Shown here: in pieces, positions 1 through 5,725 of the stretch
Numbering within the stretch: the stretch's first letter is position 1
How the letters are laid out: each line of letters starts with the position of its first letter
Assembly: GCA_002731985.1 (NCBI GenBank)
Contig: PCCT01000001.1
Coordinates: forward strand, 1 to 6,656
Source: Nitrospinota bacterium
GTDB taxonomy: Bacteria; Nitrospinota; Nitrospinia; Nitrospinales; VA-1
Reading direction: 5' to 3'
DNA: 6,656 bases
Notes under the pieces: model-generated
What the model saw: the letters and a program-made list of their open reading frames with translations, nothing else
Database searches by the model: none
What the model was told of the DNA's origin: nothing
Translations under genes and position numbers: made by a program

Positions 1-11
1 TTTTATAACAA

Positions 12-33
12 GTTAGGCTAGTCTAGCGTTAGG
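12..33. repeat. Short palindrome flanked by GTTAGG direct repeats
   Basis: GCTAG-T-CTAGC (17-27) is a perfect odd-centred palindrome. It is bracketed by two copies of GTTAGG (12-17 and 28-33), the first sharing its last G with the palindrome. It lies in the non-coding stretch beyond the argB terminator, and no reading frame crosses it. It could be an operator or a small hairpin for a gene left of the window, or chance. Nothing in the sequence decides between these. Confidence 0.3.
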
Positions 34-58
34 TAGATGAACTATAACTACTTAAAGT

Positions 59-92
59 ATAAAAATAAGGGGCTGTACCAGAGAACTAGCCC
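59..92 (-). terminator. Probable intrinsic terminator of the xerC-hslV-hslU-argB operon
   Basis: Read on the minus strand, GGGCT (92-88) pairs with AGCCC (74-70). The stem can extend by GT/AC across one bulged A, and the loop is about 8-13 bases. The tail is U-rich, TTATTTTTAT (68-59). It lies about 117 bases downstream of the argB stop with no open frame between, which suits the end of the minus-strand operon. The stem is short and the tail is interrupted by A residues, so termination may be partial. Confidence 0.5.
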
Positions 93-209
93 ATATATTG
101 TTTAACAAGTTGTTTTAACTACTTTAATTGTGATTTAGGTTTTGGGGTATTGTATTTGCGTAGAAATGGTTGCTTGACCGAAATATCCTGTCGTTCGGGA
201 AGAATGGTC

Positions 210-1091
210 TTAAAGAACCAGTTGCGTACCGATTCCTTCTTCAGTGAACAGTTCGAGTAGGAGGGCGTGCTTGATGCGTCCGTCTATGATGTGGGTTTTA
301 TGAACGCCAGATCCGAGAGTGTCTAAGCAGCAAGTGACTTTAGGCAGCATTCCATCGCGAATGACTCTGGATTTGATCAACTTATTAGCTTCTAAGCGCG
401 TGAGTTCTGATATGAGGTCTCCATTTTTTCGCTGAACGCCTTCGGTGTCTGTCATCAGCACCAGTTTTTCGGCTTGAAGTGCCGAGGCGATTGCGGCGGC
501 GACGAAATCGGCATTTATATTGAGAGTTTCTCCCTCTGCGCCCTTTCCGGTTGGGGCGATAACGGGGATAAAGTCGTTCTGGTCGAGTACGTTTAATATC
601 TTCGGATTGACTTTGGTGATTTCTCCAACCAGTCCCATATCAATAATTTCCGGTCGATCTGTTTCCGGAGACTGCTTTACTCGCTTGTGTTTTTTTGCGT
701 TGATGAGGTCGCCGTCTTTTCCAGAAATTCCCACAGCGTTGCCGCCATGACGGCTTATGAGTGAAACGATTTCCTTATTAACTTTGCCGCCCAGTACCAT
801 TTCAACCACATCAATCATGTCCTTGTTGGTGATTCGCTGTCCGTCAACAAATTCAGATTTAATACCCAGGGCATCCAGCGTTTTTCCAATTTGGGGTCCG
901 CCGCCATGGACGATGACCGGGTTGATTCCGGTATATTTCAGCATGACAATGTCTTGTGCGAAGCTTTCCTTCAATGGCTCAGAGACCATGGCGCTCCCGC
1001 CATACTTGATGACCACCGTTTTCCCGTAAAAGGATTTGATGAAGGGAAGGGCTTCGAGCAGGGTCTCGGCTTTTTGGATGCGTTTTTTCAT
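210..1091 (-). CDS. argB: Acetylglutamate kinase (arginine-sensitive type)
   Basis: Phosphorylates N-acetyl-L-glutamate with ATP in the cytoplasm, the second step of arginine (ornithine) synthesis. The 293-residue amino-acid-kinase fold is complete. It shows the KYGGSA nucleotide loop with Lys29, HGGGPQI (62-68), Arg86 in GQRITN for the acetylglutamate carboxylate, Asn191 and Asp195 in NINADF, TDTEGV (214-219) and Lys251 in MLPKV. An N-terminal helix before KYGG (residues 1-23, with EALPFI) and the C-terminal signature HIIDGR...E..GIGT (267-289) mark the hexameric, arginine-inhibited class; the E. coli enzyme (258 residues) lacks that helix. Feedback inhibition is therefore inferred from known family members. 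The ATG lies 8 bases after the hslU stop, with no clear Shine-Dalgarno, so translation probably relies on coupling to hslU. It is the last gene of the run, and no further arg gene follows within the window. Confidence 0.96.
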   Translation of the reverse strand: MKKRIQKAETLLEALPFIKSFYGKTVVIKYGGSAMVSEPLKESFAQDIVMLKYTGINPVIVHGGGPQIGKTLDALGIKSEFVDGQRITNKDMIDVVEMVLGGKVNKEIVSLISRHGGNAVGISGKDGDLINAKKHKRVKQSPETDRPEIIDMGLVGEITKVNPKILNVLDQNDFIPVIAPTGKGAEGETLNINADFVAAAIASALQAEKLVLMTDTEGVQRKNGDLISELTRLEANKLIKSRVIRDGMLPKVTCCLDTLGSGVHKTHIIDGRIKHALLLELFTEEGIGTQLVL

Positions 1092-1099
1092 TGAGGGTA

Positions 1100-2506
1100 T
1101 CAGAGGATATAGCGGCTCAGGTCTTCGTTCTGAATAATGTTATCCAGTTTTTTACGAACTTTTTCCGCGTCGAGTATTATTGTTTGCCCAGACAGGTCGG
1201 GTGCTTCAAAAGAGATATCTTCGAGTAATTTTTCAATGACCGTTTGTAGTCGCCGCGCGCCTATATTTTCAGTGCGTGTATTGACGGTTGCTGACATTTG
1301 TGCGATTTCCTGAACAGCATCATCGGTGAATTCCAGCGTGACCTTTTCGGTGTTGAGTAGAGCGATGTATTGTTTGATCAGAGCGTTGTCCGGCTCTGTG
1401 AGAATGCGGACAAAGTCCTCCTGAGTGAGAGAGTCCAGTTCAACTCGTATGGGGAACCGGCCCTGAAACTCTGGTATGAGATCCGAGGGTTTGGACGAAT
1501 GAAATGCCCCCGCCGCGACAAACAGGATGTGGTCTGTTTTGACAATGCCATAACGAGTGTTGATCGAGGAGCCTTCTACGATAGGTAATAGGTCCCGCTG
1601 AACGCCTTCGCGTGAAACATCCGGTCCCTGAGTTCCCTGTCGTCCGGCAATTTTATCTATTTCATCAATAAAAATGATGCCGCTTTTTTCCGTCCGCTCC
1701 AACGCTTCCTGAGTCGCTTTATCGTGATCAATCAGCTTATCTGCTTCCTGACGGCAAAGTACTTTAAATGCGTCAGGAACTTTCATTTTTTTTGTTTTGC
1801 TTTTTTTGGGCATGAGGGAACCGAGCATATCTTTTATGTTGCTTCCCATGTCCTCCATGCCGCCACCAAAGACCTCCATCGCCGGGCTGGAGTTTTCCAG
1901 AATATCAACTTCAACCATCCGCTCATCAAAGCGCCCATCCTTAATGTAGGCCGCAAATTTTTCGCGGGTGCTATCGTAGTGTTGTTTTCCTAAAGCGTCA
2001 GCATCGGGATCATCTTTGGGGCGACTTTGTCCCGGAGGTGGCGGCAATAGCAGGTCGATCAACTTCTCCTCGGCCAAGGCGCGTGCTTTCTCCCGGACAT
2101 CTTTTTCCATTTCCTCTTTCACCATGTTTTTGCTGAGTTCCACCAGGTCGCGCACCATGGACTCGACATCGCGTCCGACATAACCCACTTCGGTGTATTT
2201 GGATGCTTCAACTTTTATGAAAGGTGAATTGGTGAGTTTGGCCAACCGCCGGGCAATTTCTGTTTTTCCCACGCCGGTGGGACCAATCATCAGTATATTT
2301 TTAGGAGCCACTTCGTCACGGATATCTTCGTGCAACTGTTGACTCCGCCAGCGGTTTCGCAAAGCAATTGCCACCGCCCGCTTGGCCTTGTTTTGTCCTA
2401 CGATGAACTTGTCAAGCTCACCTACGATTTCTTTTGGCGTCAAAGACGCGATAAAATCATCCCGCGAAACTTGTTGTTCCGGGATTGCGGTTACTGAGGT
2501 TTCCAT
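1100..2506 (-). CDS. hslU: HslU, ATPase/unfoldase subunit of the HslVU protease
   Basis: AAA+ (Clp/Hsp100) ring that unfolds substrates and threads them into HslV in the cytoplasm. Of 468 residues, the N-terminal ATPase core holds Walker A GPTGVGKT (75-82) and the pore loop GYVG (108-111). The inserted I domain (roughly 125-260) includes a PPPPG stretch and a Lys-rich segment (234-242). Walker B is IIFIDE (277-282), and a sensor-2 type motif lies in NIGARRLQ. The C-terminus ends EDLSRYIL, the conserved tail that docks into HslV. The protein is about 25 residues longer than E. coli HslU (443); part of this is a weakly conserved N-terminus of about 18-20 residues before the SLTPKEIV motif. No in-frame ATG lies nearer that motif, so the ATG three bases after the hslV stop is kept. 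The Shine-Dalgarno is weak, and translation is probably coupled to hslV. Confidence 0.97.
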   Translation of the reverse strand: METSVTAIPEQQVSRDDFIASLTPKEIVGELDKFIVGQNKAKRAVAIALRNRWRSQQLHEDIRDEVAPKNILMIGPTGVGKTEIARRLAKLTNSPFIKVEASKYTEVGYVGRDVESMVRDLVELSKNMVKEEMEKDVREKARALAEEKLIDLLLPPPPGQSRPKDDPDADALGKQHYDSTREKFAAYIKDGRFDERMVEVDILENSSPAMEVFGGGMEDMGSNIKDMLGSLMPKKSKTKKMKVPDAFKVLCRQEADKLIDHDKATQEALERTEKSGIIFIDEIDKIAGRQGTQGPDVSREGVQRDLLPIVEGSSINTRYGIVKTDHILFVAAGAFHSSKPSDLIPEFQGRFPIRVELDSLTQEDFVRILTEPDNALIKQYIALLNTEKVTLEFTDDAVQEIAQMSATVNTRTENIGARRLQTVIEKLLEDISFEAPDLSGQTIILDAEKVRKKLDNIIQNEDLSRYIL

Positions 2507-2509
2507 AAT

Positions 2510-3037
2510 CTATAATTCTTCTATCGTTAAGTTTGAGTTGGTGTATACGCAGACTGACTGGGCTATGTCCATGGATTCTTCAACTATTTGCCGCGCGCTG
2601 AGTTCGGAGTGCTTGAGCAGGGCTTTGGCGGCTGATTGAGCGAACATGCCTCCCGAACCGATAGCAAGTATGCCGTCATCTGGCTCGATAACATCGCCGT
2701 TCCCAGAAAGAAGGAACGAATGTTCTTTATCGGCCACAATCAGCATGGCCTCAAGTCGGCGCAGTAATTTGTCGGTACGCCAATCTTTGGCTAATTCTAC
2801 CGCAGATCGAGGCAGGTTTCCCTGGAACTTTTCAAGTTTCTCCTCAAAACGGGCGAATAAGGAGAACGCGTCTGCCGTGGCACCGGCGAATCCGCCAATC
2901 ACCTTGTCATTGTACATACGCCGCACCTTGTTTGCGGAGTGTTTCATAATGGTATTGCCAACGCTGACCTGACCATCGCCTCCCATGGCGAACTGGTTTT
3001 TGTGCCTTACTGCGATAATAGTTGTGCCACGCATCAT
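2510..3037 (-). CDS. hslV: HslV, proteolytic subunit of the HslVU protease
   Basis: Threonine peptidase (proteasome-beta-like, MEROPS T1) forming a double hexamer capped by HslU. The frame begins MMRG-TTI, so the catalytic nucleophile is Thr5, freed by removal of a four-residue propeptide; E. coli HslV has only the initiator Met before its Thr. Other active-site positions are present: Asp21 in GGDGQ, Lys37 in NKVRR, and Ser128 in GSGG (127-130). The landmarks [11 protein letters not shown] and [11 protein letters not shown] are canonical, and 175 residues is normal for the family. Two adjacent ATG codons (3037 and 3034) could both start translation and differ only inside the propeptide. The Shine-Dalgarno is poor (GGA about 8 bases upstream). 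The gene lies 43 bases after xerC and 3 bases before hslU, its obligate partner. Confidence 0.97.
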   Translation of the reverse strand: MMRGTTIIAVRHKNQFAMGGDGQVSVGNTIMKHSANKVRRMYNDKVIGGFAGATADAFSLFARFEEKLEKFQGNLPRSAVELAKDWRTDKLLRRLEAMLIVADKEHSFLLSGNGDVIEPDDGILAIGSGGMFAQSAAKALLKHSELSARQIVEESMDIAQSVCVYTNSNLTIEEL

Positions 3038-3080
3038 AATGGATATCCGTTTGCAATTAGGGTCCGTTTGGTTAATTTTA

Positions 3081-4043
3081 TTACTTTATAACAACTGTTG
3101 AGGAATGACCAGAATTTCCTGATTTCTTTCTCGCTCTGGGATGAGCCTTGTCATAGGTTTCCGTCAGCCGGTCGATGGTGAGGTGGGTGTACTTTTGGGT
3201 TGTAGAGAGGCTGGCATGCCCCAGCATTTCCTGAATAGCCCGCAGGTCGGCTCCTGCTTCCAGCATGTGGGTAGCGAAGGTGTGGCGCAACGAGTGGGGA
3301 GAAATATTCTCCGGGAAATTATTCGTCCGAATATATTGACTTAATATTTTGCGCACACCACGGACCGAAATGGATTGACCGCGCTGGTTTAAAAATAAAC
3401 CTGATGGGCGCGGGTCCAGCTTTTTTGTTTTTATATGCTCGGTTCTGAATTGCAAATAGGTTTTAAGAATCTCTGTGGAATTTTTACCAAGTGGCAGTAT
3501 CCTTTCCTTCTTCCCTTTGCCCAATACCTTTACGTTTCTTTGATCCAGTTTCAGGTTGTCTGGTGATAACCCAACCAACTCACTAATGCGAATTCCCGTT
3601 CCATAAAACAATTCAAAAATAGCCCTGTCCCGGGCGCCGGGAAATGATTCGGATTTTGGAAGTTCCAGCAGACGAAACACCTCATCAACCGATAGATGAG
3701 AGGGAAGCTTGTTTATTTTTTTTGGGACGGGGATGGTTTTGGCAACATTGGTTTTAATATATCCCTCACGACACAGAAATTTGAAAAAGGAACTCAGCGT
3801 GGATAACTTTCGTCCCATAGAAGTGCCCGAATGGGATTTCTCATATAACCGACTCATGAATGCCCGAATGGCCAGCCGGTCGATCTGATCGATTTGAATT
3901 TCAGAGTTACTGCGAGCGTGTTCCGTTTCCCGCAGAAAGGCTTCAAACTGAGTGAGGTCGTTGATGTAGGCGGAAACCGTGTTTGATGACGCGTTTTTTT
4001 CGCCGATCAGGTACTTTTTAAATTCTTCAATAAACTTTTTCAA
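3081..4043 (-). CDS. xerC: Tyrosine recombinase XerC
   Basis: Site-specific recombinase of the XerC/XerD family, which resolves chromosome dimers at dif together with a partner Xer protein. Its 320 residues comprise an N-terminal SAM-like DNA-binding domain (about 1-105) and a C-terminal catalytic domain. All six catalytic positions are visible: Arg152 in GTGIRISEL, Lys176 in GKGKKER, His250 and Arg253 in [12 protein letters not shown], His276 in LGHASLSTT, and the nucleophile Tyr285 in QKYTHL. Linkage to hslVU favours XerC over XerD, as in many bacteria; the sequence alone cannot fully separate them. The start is TTG, supported by an AAAGGAG Shine-Dalgarno seven bases upstream; no ATG start fits better. 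It is the promoter-proximal gene of the operon. The Lys/Ser-rich tail after Tyr285 is slightly long for the family but unremarkable. Confidence 0.93.
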   Translation of the reverse strand: MKKFIEEFKKYLIGEKNASSNTVSAYINDLTQFEAFLRETEHARSNSEIQIDQIDRLAIRAFMSRLYEKSHSGTSMGRKLSTLSSFFKFLCREGYIKTNVAKTIPVPKKINKLPSHLSVDEVFRLLELPKSESFPGARDRAIFELFYGTGIRISELVGLSPDNLKLDQRNVKVLGKGKKERILPLGKNSTEILKTYLQFRTEHIKTKKLDPRPSGLFLNQRGQSISVRGVRKILSQYIRTNNFPENISPHSLRHTFATHMLEAGADLRAIQEMLGHASLSTTQKYTHLTIDRLTETYDKAHPRARKKSGNSGHSSTVVIK

Positions 4044-4050
4044 GGCACAA

Positions 4051-4057
4051 CTCCTTT
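4051..4057 (-). promoter_or_regulatory. Shine-Dalgarno that fixes the TTG start of xerC
   Basis: On the minus strand AAAGGAG lies seven bases before TTG (4043-4041). It is the strongest ribosome-binding site in the operon and decides the choice of a non-ATG start. A GTG four bases upstream of the TTG is out of frame. Confidence 0.75.
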
Positions 4058-4063
4058 AATATC

Positions 4064-4092
4064 AATATATGAGGAACATAGCGCAAAGTCAA
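4064..4092 (-). promoter_or_regulatory. Sigma70-type promoter for xerC-hslVU-argB
   Basis: On the minus strand a TTGACT -35 box (4092-4087), a 17-base spacer and a TATATT -10 box (4069-4064) match the housekeeping consensus well (5/6 and 4/6, ideal spacing). Expected initiation near 4057 gives a leader of about 14 bases that starts at or just before the Shine-Dalgarno. The position directly upstream of the first gene fits the operon reading. No operator or attenuator is visible in so short a leader. Confidence 0.65.
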
Positions 4093-4118
4093 GGTGGTAT
4101 TGAGTCTGACTGTCGTGC

Positions 4119-4141
4119 AGGAGAAGGATGCTTCTTTTTTT
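4119..4141 (+). other. A/G-rich hairpin followed by a T run
   Basis: On the plus strand AGGAGAAG (4119-4126) can pair with CTTCTTTT (4131-4138) through a GATG loop, using two G-U pairs, and is followed by TTT. This resembles a weak intrinsic terminator, but no plus-strand gene lies upstream. It might end antisense transcripts coming out of xerC, or be chance in an A/T-rich spacer. Confidence 0.25.
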
Positions 4142-4185
4142 GCAATGATCAGCATCGTCACAAGCAGATAGGGCATCCTAGTATA

Positions 4186-4234
4186 GTGTCGTCGTTAGAC
4201 ACGGCTGGCACAGGAAATAAAACCCACTTGTGGG
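4186..4234 (+). other. Two small hairpins upstream of the 181-residue gene
   Basis: GTGTC (4186-4190) pairs with GACAC (4198-4202) over a seven-base loop. Then CCCA (4223-4226) pairs with TGGG (4231-4234) around a CTTG tetraloop, a class known to be stable in RNA. Both lie 60-110 bases before the ATG at 4294 and could form in a leader transcript. A TATAGT box (4182-4187) overlaps the first stem but has no matching -35. No riboswitch family is recognised. Confidence 0.3.
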
Positions 4235-4283
4235 ATTTAAAGAGTACTATTTGCATCTAATTCATAGGACAACACTTTTATCT

Positions 4284-4288
4284 AGGAA
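4284..4288 (+). promoter_or_regulatory. Shine-Dalgarno for the 181-residue gene
   Basis: AGGAA, five bases before the ATG at 4294, is well placed and supports that start. Confidence 0.6.
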
Positions 4289-4293
4289 TCGTT

Positions 4294-4839
4294 ATGAACA
4301 CAGATGAACAAATCCGACGGGCCCAGGAAAATTTCAGGACTATTACCGAACTCAGGGAAAAGCTTGAAATTTTGACCGAGCATGTCGAATCACGCAAAGA
4401 AGCCCTTGAAGAGGAGATAGATGAAAGCCTTAACGAGGCTATTAGCAATGCACGCGACTGCCTGGAGCGCATTCAGGAAAATATTGAACCTAAATTGGAG
4501 AACATAATCCGAGAGAGGCTGGACATCTTAAAGATAAAGATGGACCGGTTTACTGAAGAGGGACTCGATGCGCTTCATAAAGAAATCGAAAAACTAACTC
4601 CCATTCTAACGCAAAAGGTGTTGGAGGAAGTCGATGGGCTGGTTGAGTCGAAATTGATGATGGCTCGAAATGAACTGTCCAGGACTGTCGACCAAAAAGT
4701 ACAGACAGCAGTGGAGACAGCTTTATCCGAGCAGAAAAAAGAAACTGAAAAGAAGTTTTCCCTGTTACGTGGGATTGGATTCTCGGCCTTGATTATTGCT
4801 TTGGTGGCACTAGGAGTTGCCCTGTCAGCTGTATTATGA
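4294..4839 (+). CDS. Uncharacterised helical protein with a C-terminal membrane anchor
   Basis: I do not recognise a family. The 181 residues are almost wholly helix-forming and charged (rich in Glu, Lys and Arg, with regularly spaced Leu/Ile), broken only by Pro66 and Pro103. This suggests two or three long amphipathic or coiled-coil segments (about 5-65, 67-102 and 104-155). Basic residues near 148-159 precede a single hydrophobic helix (161-181) that runs to the last residue, so the protein looks tail-anchored with its bulk in the cytoplasm. There is no signal peptide, enzyme motif or Cys pair. AGGAA before the ATG supports the start. It is divergent from xerC and convergent on the 70-residue membrane gene, with a 7-base gap and no room for a terminator between them. 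Plausible roles, by inference only, are membrane-tethered scaffolding or envelope and division accessory work. Confidence 0.8.
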   Translation: MNTDEQIRRAQENFRTITELREKLEILTEHVESRKEALEEEIDESLNEAISNARDCLERIQENIEPKLENIIRERLDILKIKMDRFTEEGLDALHKEIEKLTPILTQKVLEEVDGLVESKLMMARNELSRTVDQKVQTAVETALSEQKKETEKKFSLLRGIGFSALIIALVALGVALSAVL

Positions 4840-4846
4840 TCGTGTT

Positions 4847-5059
4847 TCAGGTAACAAACCAGAAGAGGAAAAAGAGTAGCAGGCATGAAAGAACTACCTG
4901 CAGGCCAAAGCCAAACTCGGGGCCCGTAAACAGAATGAGTACGGTGCAGGCGCATAGAATGATAAATGCGATTGCTTTGCGTATACTGTGTTTTATTATG
5001 GGTTTTGCAGGATCAGGGTTTGGGCAGGGGGGGTGCGTGGGGTGCTCAGGTTCATTCAT
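4847..5059 (-). CDS. Small Pro-rich two-helix membrane protein, uncharacterised
   Basis: No family is recognised. The 70 residues divide into a Pro-rich head with eight prolines in the first 20 positions (PPCPNPDP at 10-17), a short basic stretch (Lys19-Lys28), and two hydrophobic helices (about 29-45 and 53-69) joined by a TGPEFGFG turn. By the positive-inside rule the head is probably cytoplasmic, with a hairpin in the inner membrane. The ATG lies seven bases after the stop of the 166-residue gene, and both genes end ACC TGA, so they look co-transcribed. No Shine-Dalgarno is seen, which fits coupled translation. The clear hydrophobic pattern makes this frame more credible than the overlapping plus-strand frame. 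The same DNA carries a G-quadruplex motif. Confidence 0.6.
   Translation of the reverse strand: MNEPEHPTHPPCPNPDPAKPIIKHSIRKAIAFIILCACTVLILFTGPEFGFGLQVVLSCLLLFFLFWFVT
5016..5042 (+). other. G-quadruplex motif
   Basis: Four G tracts on the plus strand, GGG (5016-5018), GGG (5022-5024), seven G (5027-5033) and GGGG (5039-5042), have loops of 3, 2 and 5 bases. This meets the usual G3+N1-7 pattern. On the minus strand the same bases are the C-rich proline codons of the 70-residue protein, so the G-rich strand is the template for that gene. Confidence 0.6.
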
Positions 5060-5066
5060 TGGGTTG

Positions 5067-5567
5067 TCAGGTGAACAATTTCTTCATTTCATCAACGATT
5101 AAAATATCTTCTACTTCAGAAAAAATATCCTTGGCTGTCATTGAAGGACCTTCCTCTAAAAACTCCATGTCATTAACGGGAGCGTTCTCTTTGAACGACA
5201 GCCTTGGATAAGAACTAAGGTAGTCCTGAATATCCTGAATGAGAAAAGATTCCCTTATTTCCTCAATGAACTGGTCCATCACTTCCTCAAGCCTGTCAAC
5301 CTGTTCGAATACGCCCTTATAGTTCTCATTGATCGTAAGGGTGTAACTCAACTGGAGCGCTTTGTTTCCCAGAGGAATAGAGTTGTTCTGATTCTCATGG
5401 ATGCTATCGGGATACAGAAACTTGAGTTTATTGTGCGCTGTTTTTAACTGGTAGTAAACCAGCCCAAATTTTTCCCCGATAAGAAACGCTAAACCATCTT
5501 GAACTCCCTGGAGTTCAGTAATGCTCAACGCTTCTTCGCAATAGCCCTTGATCTTTTCAGAATTCAT
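5067..5567 (-). CDS. Uncharacterised acidic soluble protein
   Basis: I recognise no family. The 166 residues are acidic and mostly helical by composition. An N-terminal helical region (about 1-52) includes the YYQLKTAHNKLKFLY segment, a polar linker with Asn and His follows (53-64), and then a second helical block rich in Glu and Asp (about 65-115). The C-terminal part from 122 is strongly acidic and ends in an amphipathic helix (about 145-165). There is no signal peptide, membrane segment or metal-binding motif. The ATG is preceded by a GGGG about six bases upstream, a weak ribosome site; no alternative start is better. It is the first gene of a probable pair with the downstream 70-residue membrane protein, so it may work at the membrane as that protein's partner (inference). 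Two palindromes lie upstream. Confidence 0.75.
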   Translation of the reverse strand: MNSEKIKGYCEEALSITELQGVQDGLAFLIGEKFGLVYYQLKTAHNKLKFLYPDSIHENQNNSIPLGNKALQLSYTLTINENYKGVFEQVDRLEEVMDQFIEEIRESFLIQDIQDYLSSYPRLSFKENAPVNDMEFLEEGPSMTAKDIFSEVEDILIVDEMKKLFT

Positions 5568-5580
5568 ACAACGCCCCAGC

Positions 5581-5592
5581 CTCTATTTAGAG
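5581..5592. repeat. Inverted repeat just upstream of the 166-residue gene
   Basis: CTCTA-TT-TAGAG is a 5+2+5 palindrome ending 13 bases before the ATG at 5567, overlapping the expected leader. A loop of only two bases makes an RNA hairpin unlikely; a protein-binding site is the more likely use, if any. Confidence 0.3.
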
Positions 5593-5615
5593 ACCTAAAT
5601 AACATAATGAACTAG

Positions 5616-5629
5616 AAGACAAATGTCTT
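5616..5629. promoter_or_regulatory. Operator-like palindrome
   Basis: AAGACA-AA-TGTCTT is a perfect 6+2+6 inverted repeat about 49 bases upstream of the start of the 166-residue gene, in an A/T-rich non-coding region. The size and symmetry suit a dimeric repressor or activator site. A TTTACA -35-like box on the minus strand (5671-5666) lies upstream, with only poor -10 candidates around 5642-5648. No regulator can be named from the sequence. Confidence 0.35.
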
Positions 5630-5725
5630 GCGAATAAATCTCTATTATTCTTATATTTGAGCGGATGTAAACACTATTTTAAGGCACTTTGACTGCATTA
5701 AAATATCTCTTGATAAAGCAATGAG

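Noticed and set aside
170..206. GACC...GGTC inverted pair just after the argB stop
   Set aside because: Only four outer base pairs form, the interior does not pair, and no U tail follows on the minus strand. The hairpin at 69-92 is the better terminator.
1..209. Partial gene or tRNA at the left edge
   Set aside because: All three plus frames hit stops within about 20 bases, the only minus-strand ATG opens two codons, and no tRNA arms or T-loop signature can be found.
891..1094. Plus-strand frames antisense to argB, and similar long frames opposite hslU, hslV and xerC
   Set aside because: They lie wholly inside well-recognised conserved genes and carry no motif of their own.
4069..4260. Plus-strand frame of 63 codons in the xerC upstream region
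   Set aside because: It starts within the xerC promoter, has no Shine-Dalgarno, and its composition is not protein-like. The region is better read as regulatory spacer.
4251..4280. Sigma70 promoter for the 181-residue gene (TTGCAT with a downstream A/T-rich box)
   Set aside because: The -35 is fair, but at 17-19 bases the candidate -10 boxes (ACTTTT, CTTTTA, TTTTAT) match poorly, so no promoter was called.
4836..5102. Plus-strand frame of 88 codons overlapping the 181-residue gene's stop as ATGA
   Set aside because: The ATGA overlap looks like coupling, but the protein is rich in Arg, Lys, Gly and Cys with no coherent domain and runs antisense to the 70-residue frame, which shows two clean membrane helices. 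It also runs into the end of the 166-residue gene on the other strand.
5597..5624. Possible dif site
   Set aside because: AAATAACATAA resembles the reverse complement of the XerD half-site of dif, but after a six-base centre the other arm does not resemble a XerC half-site. One arm alone in A/T-rich DNA is weak evidence.
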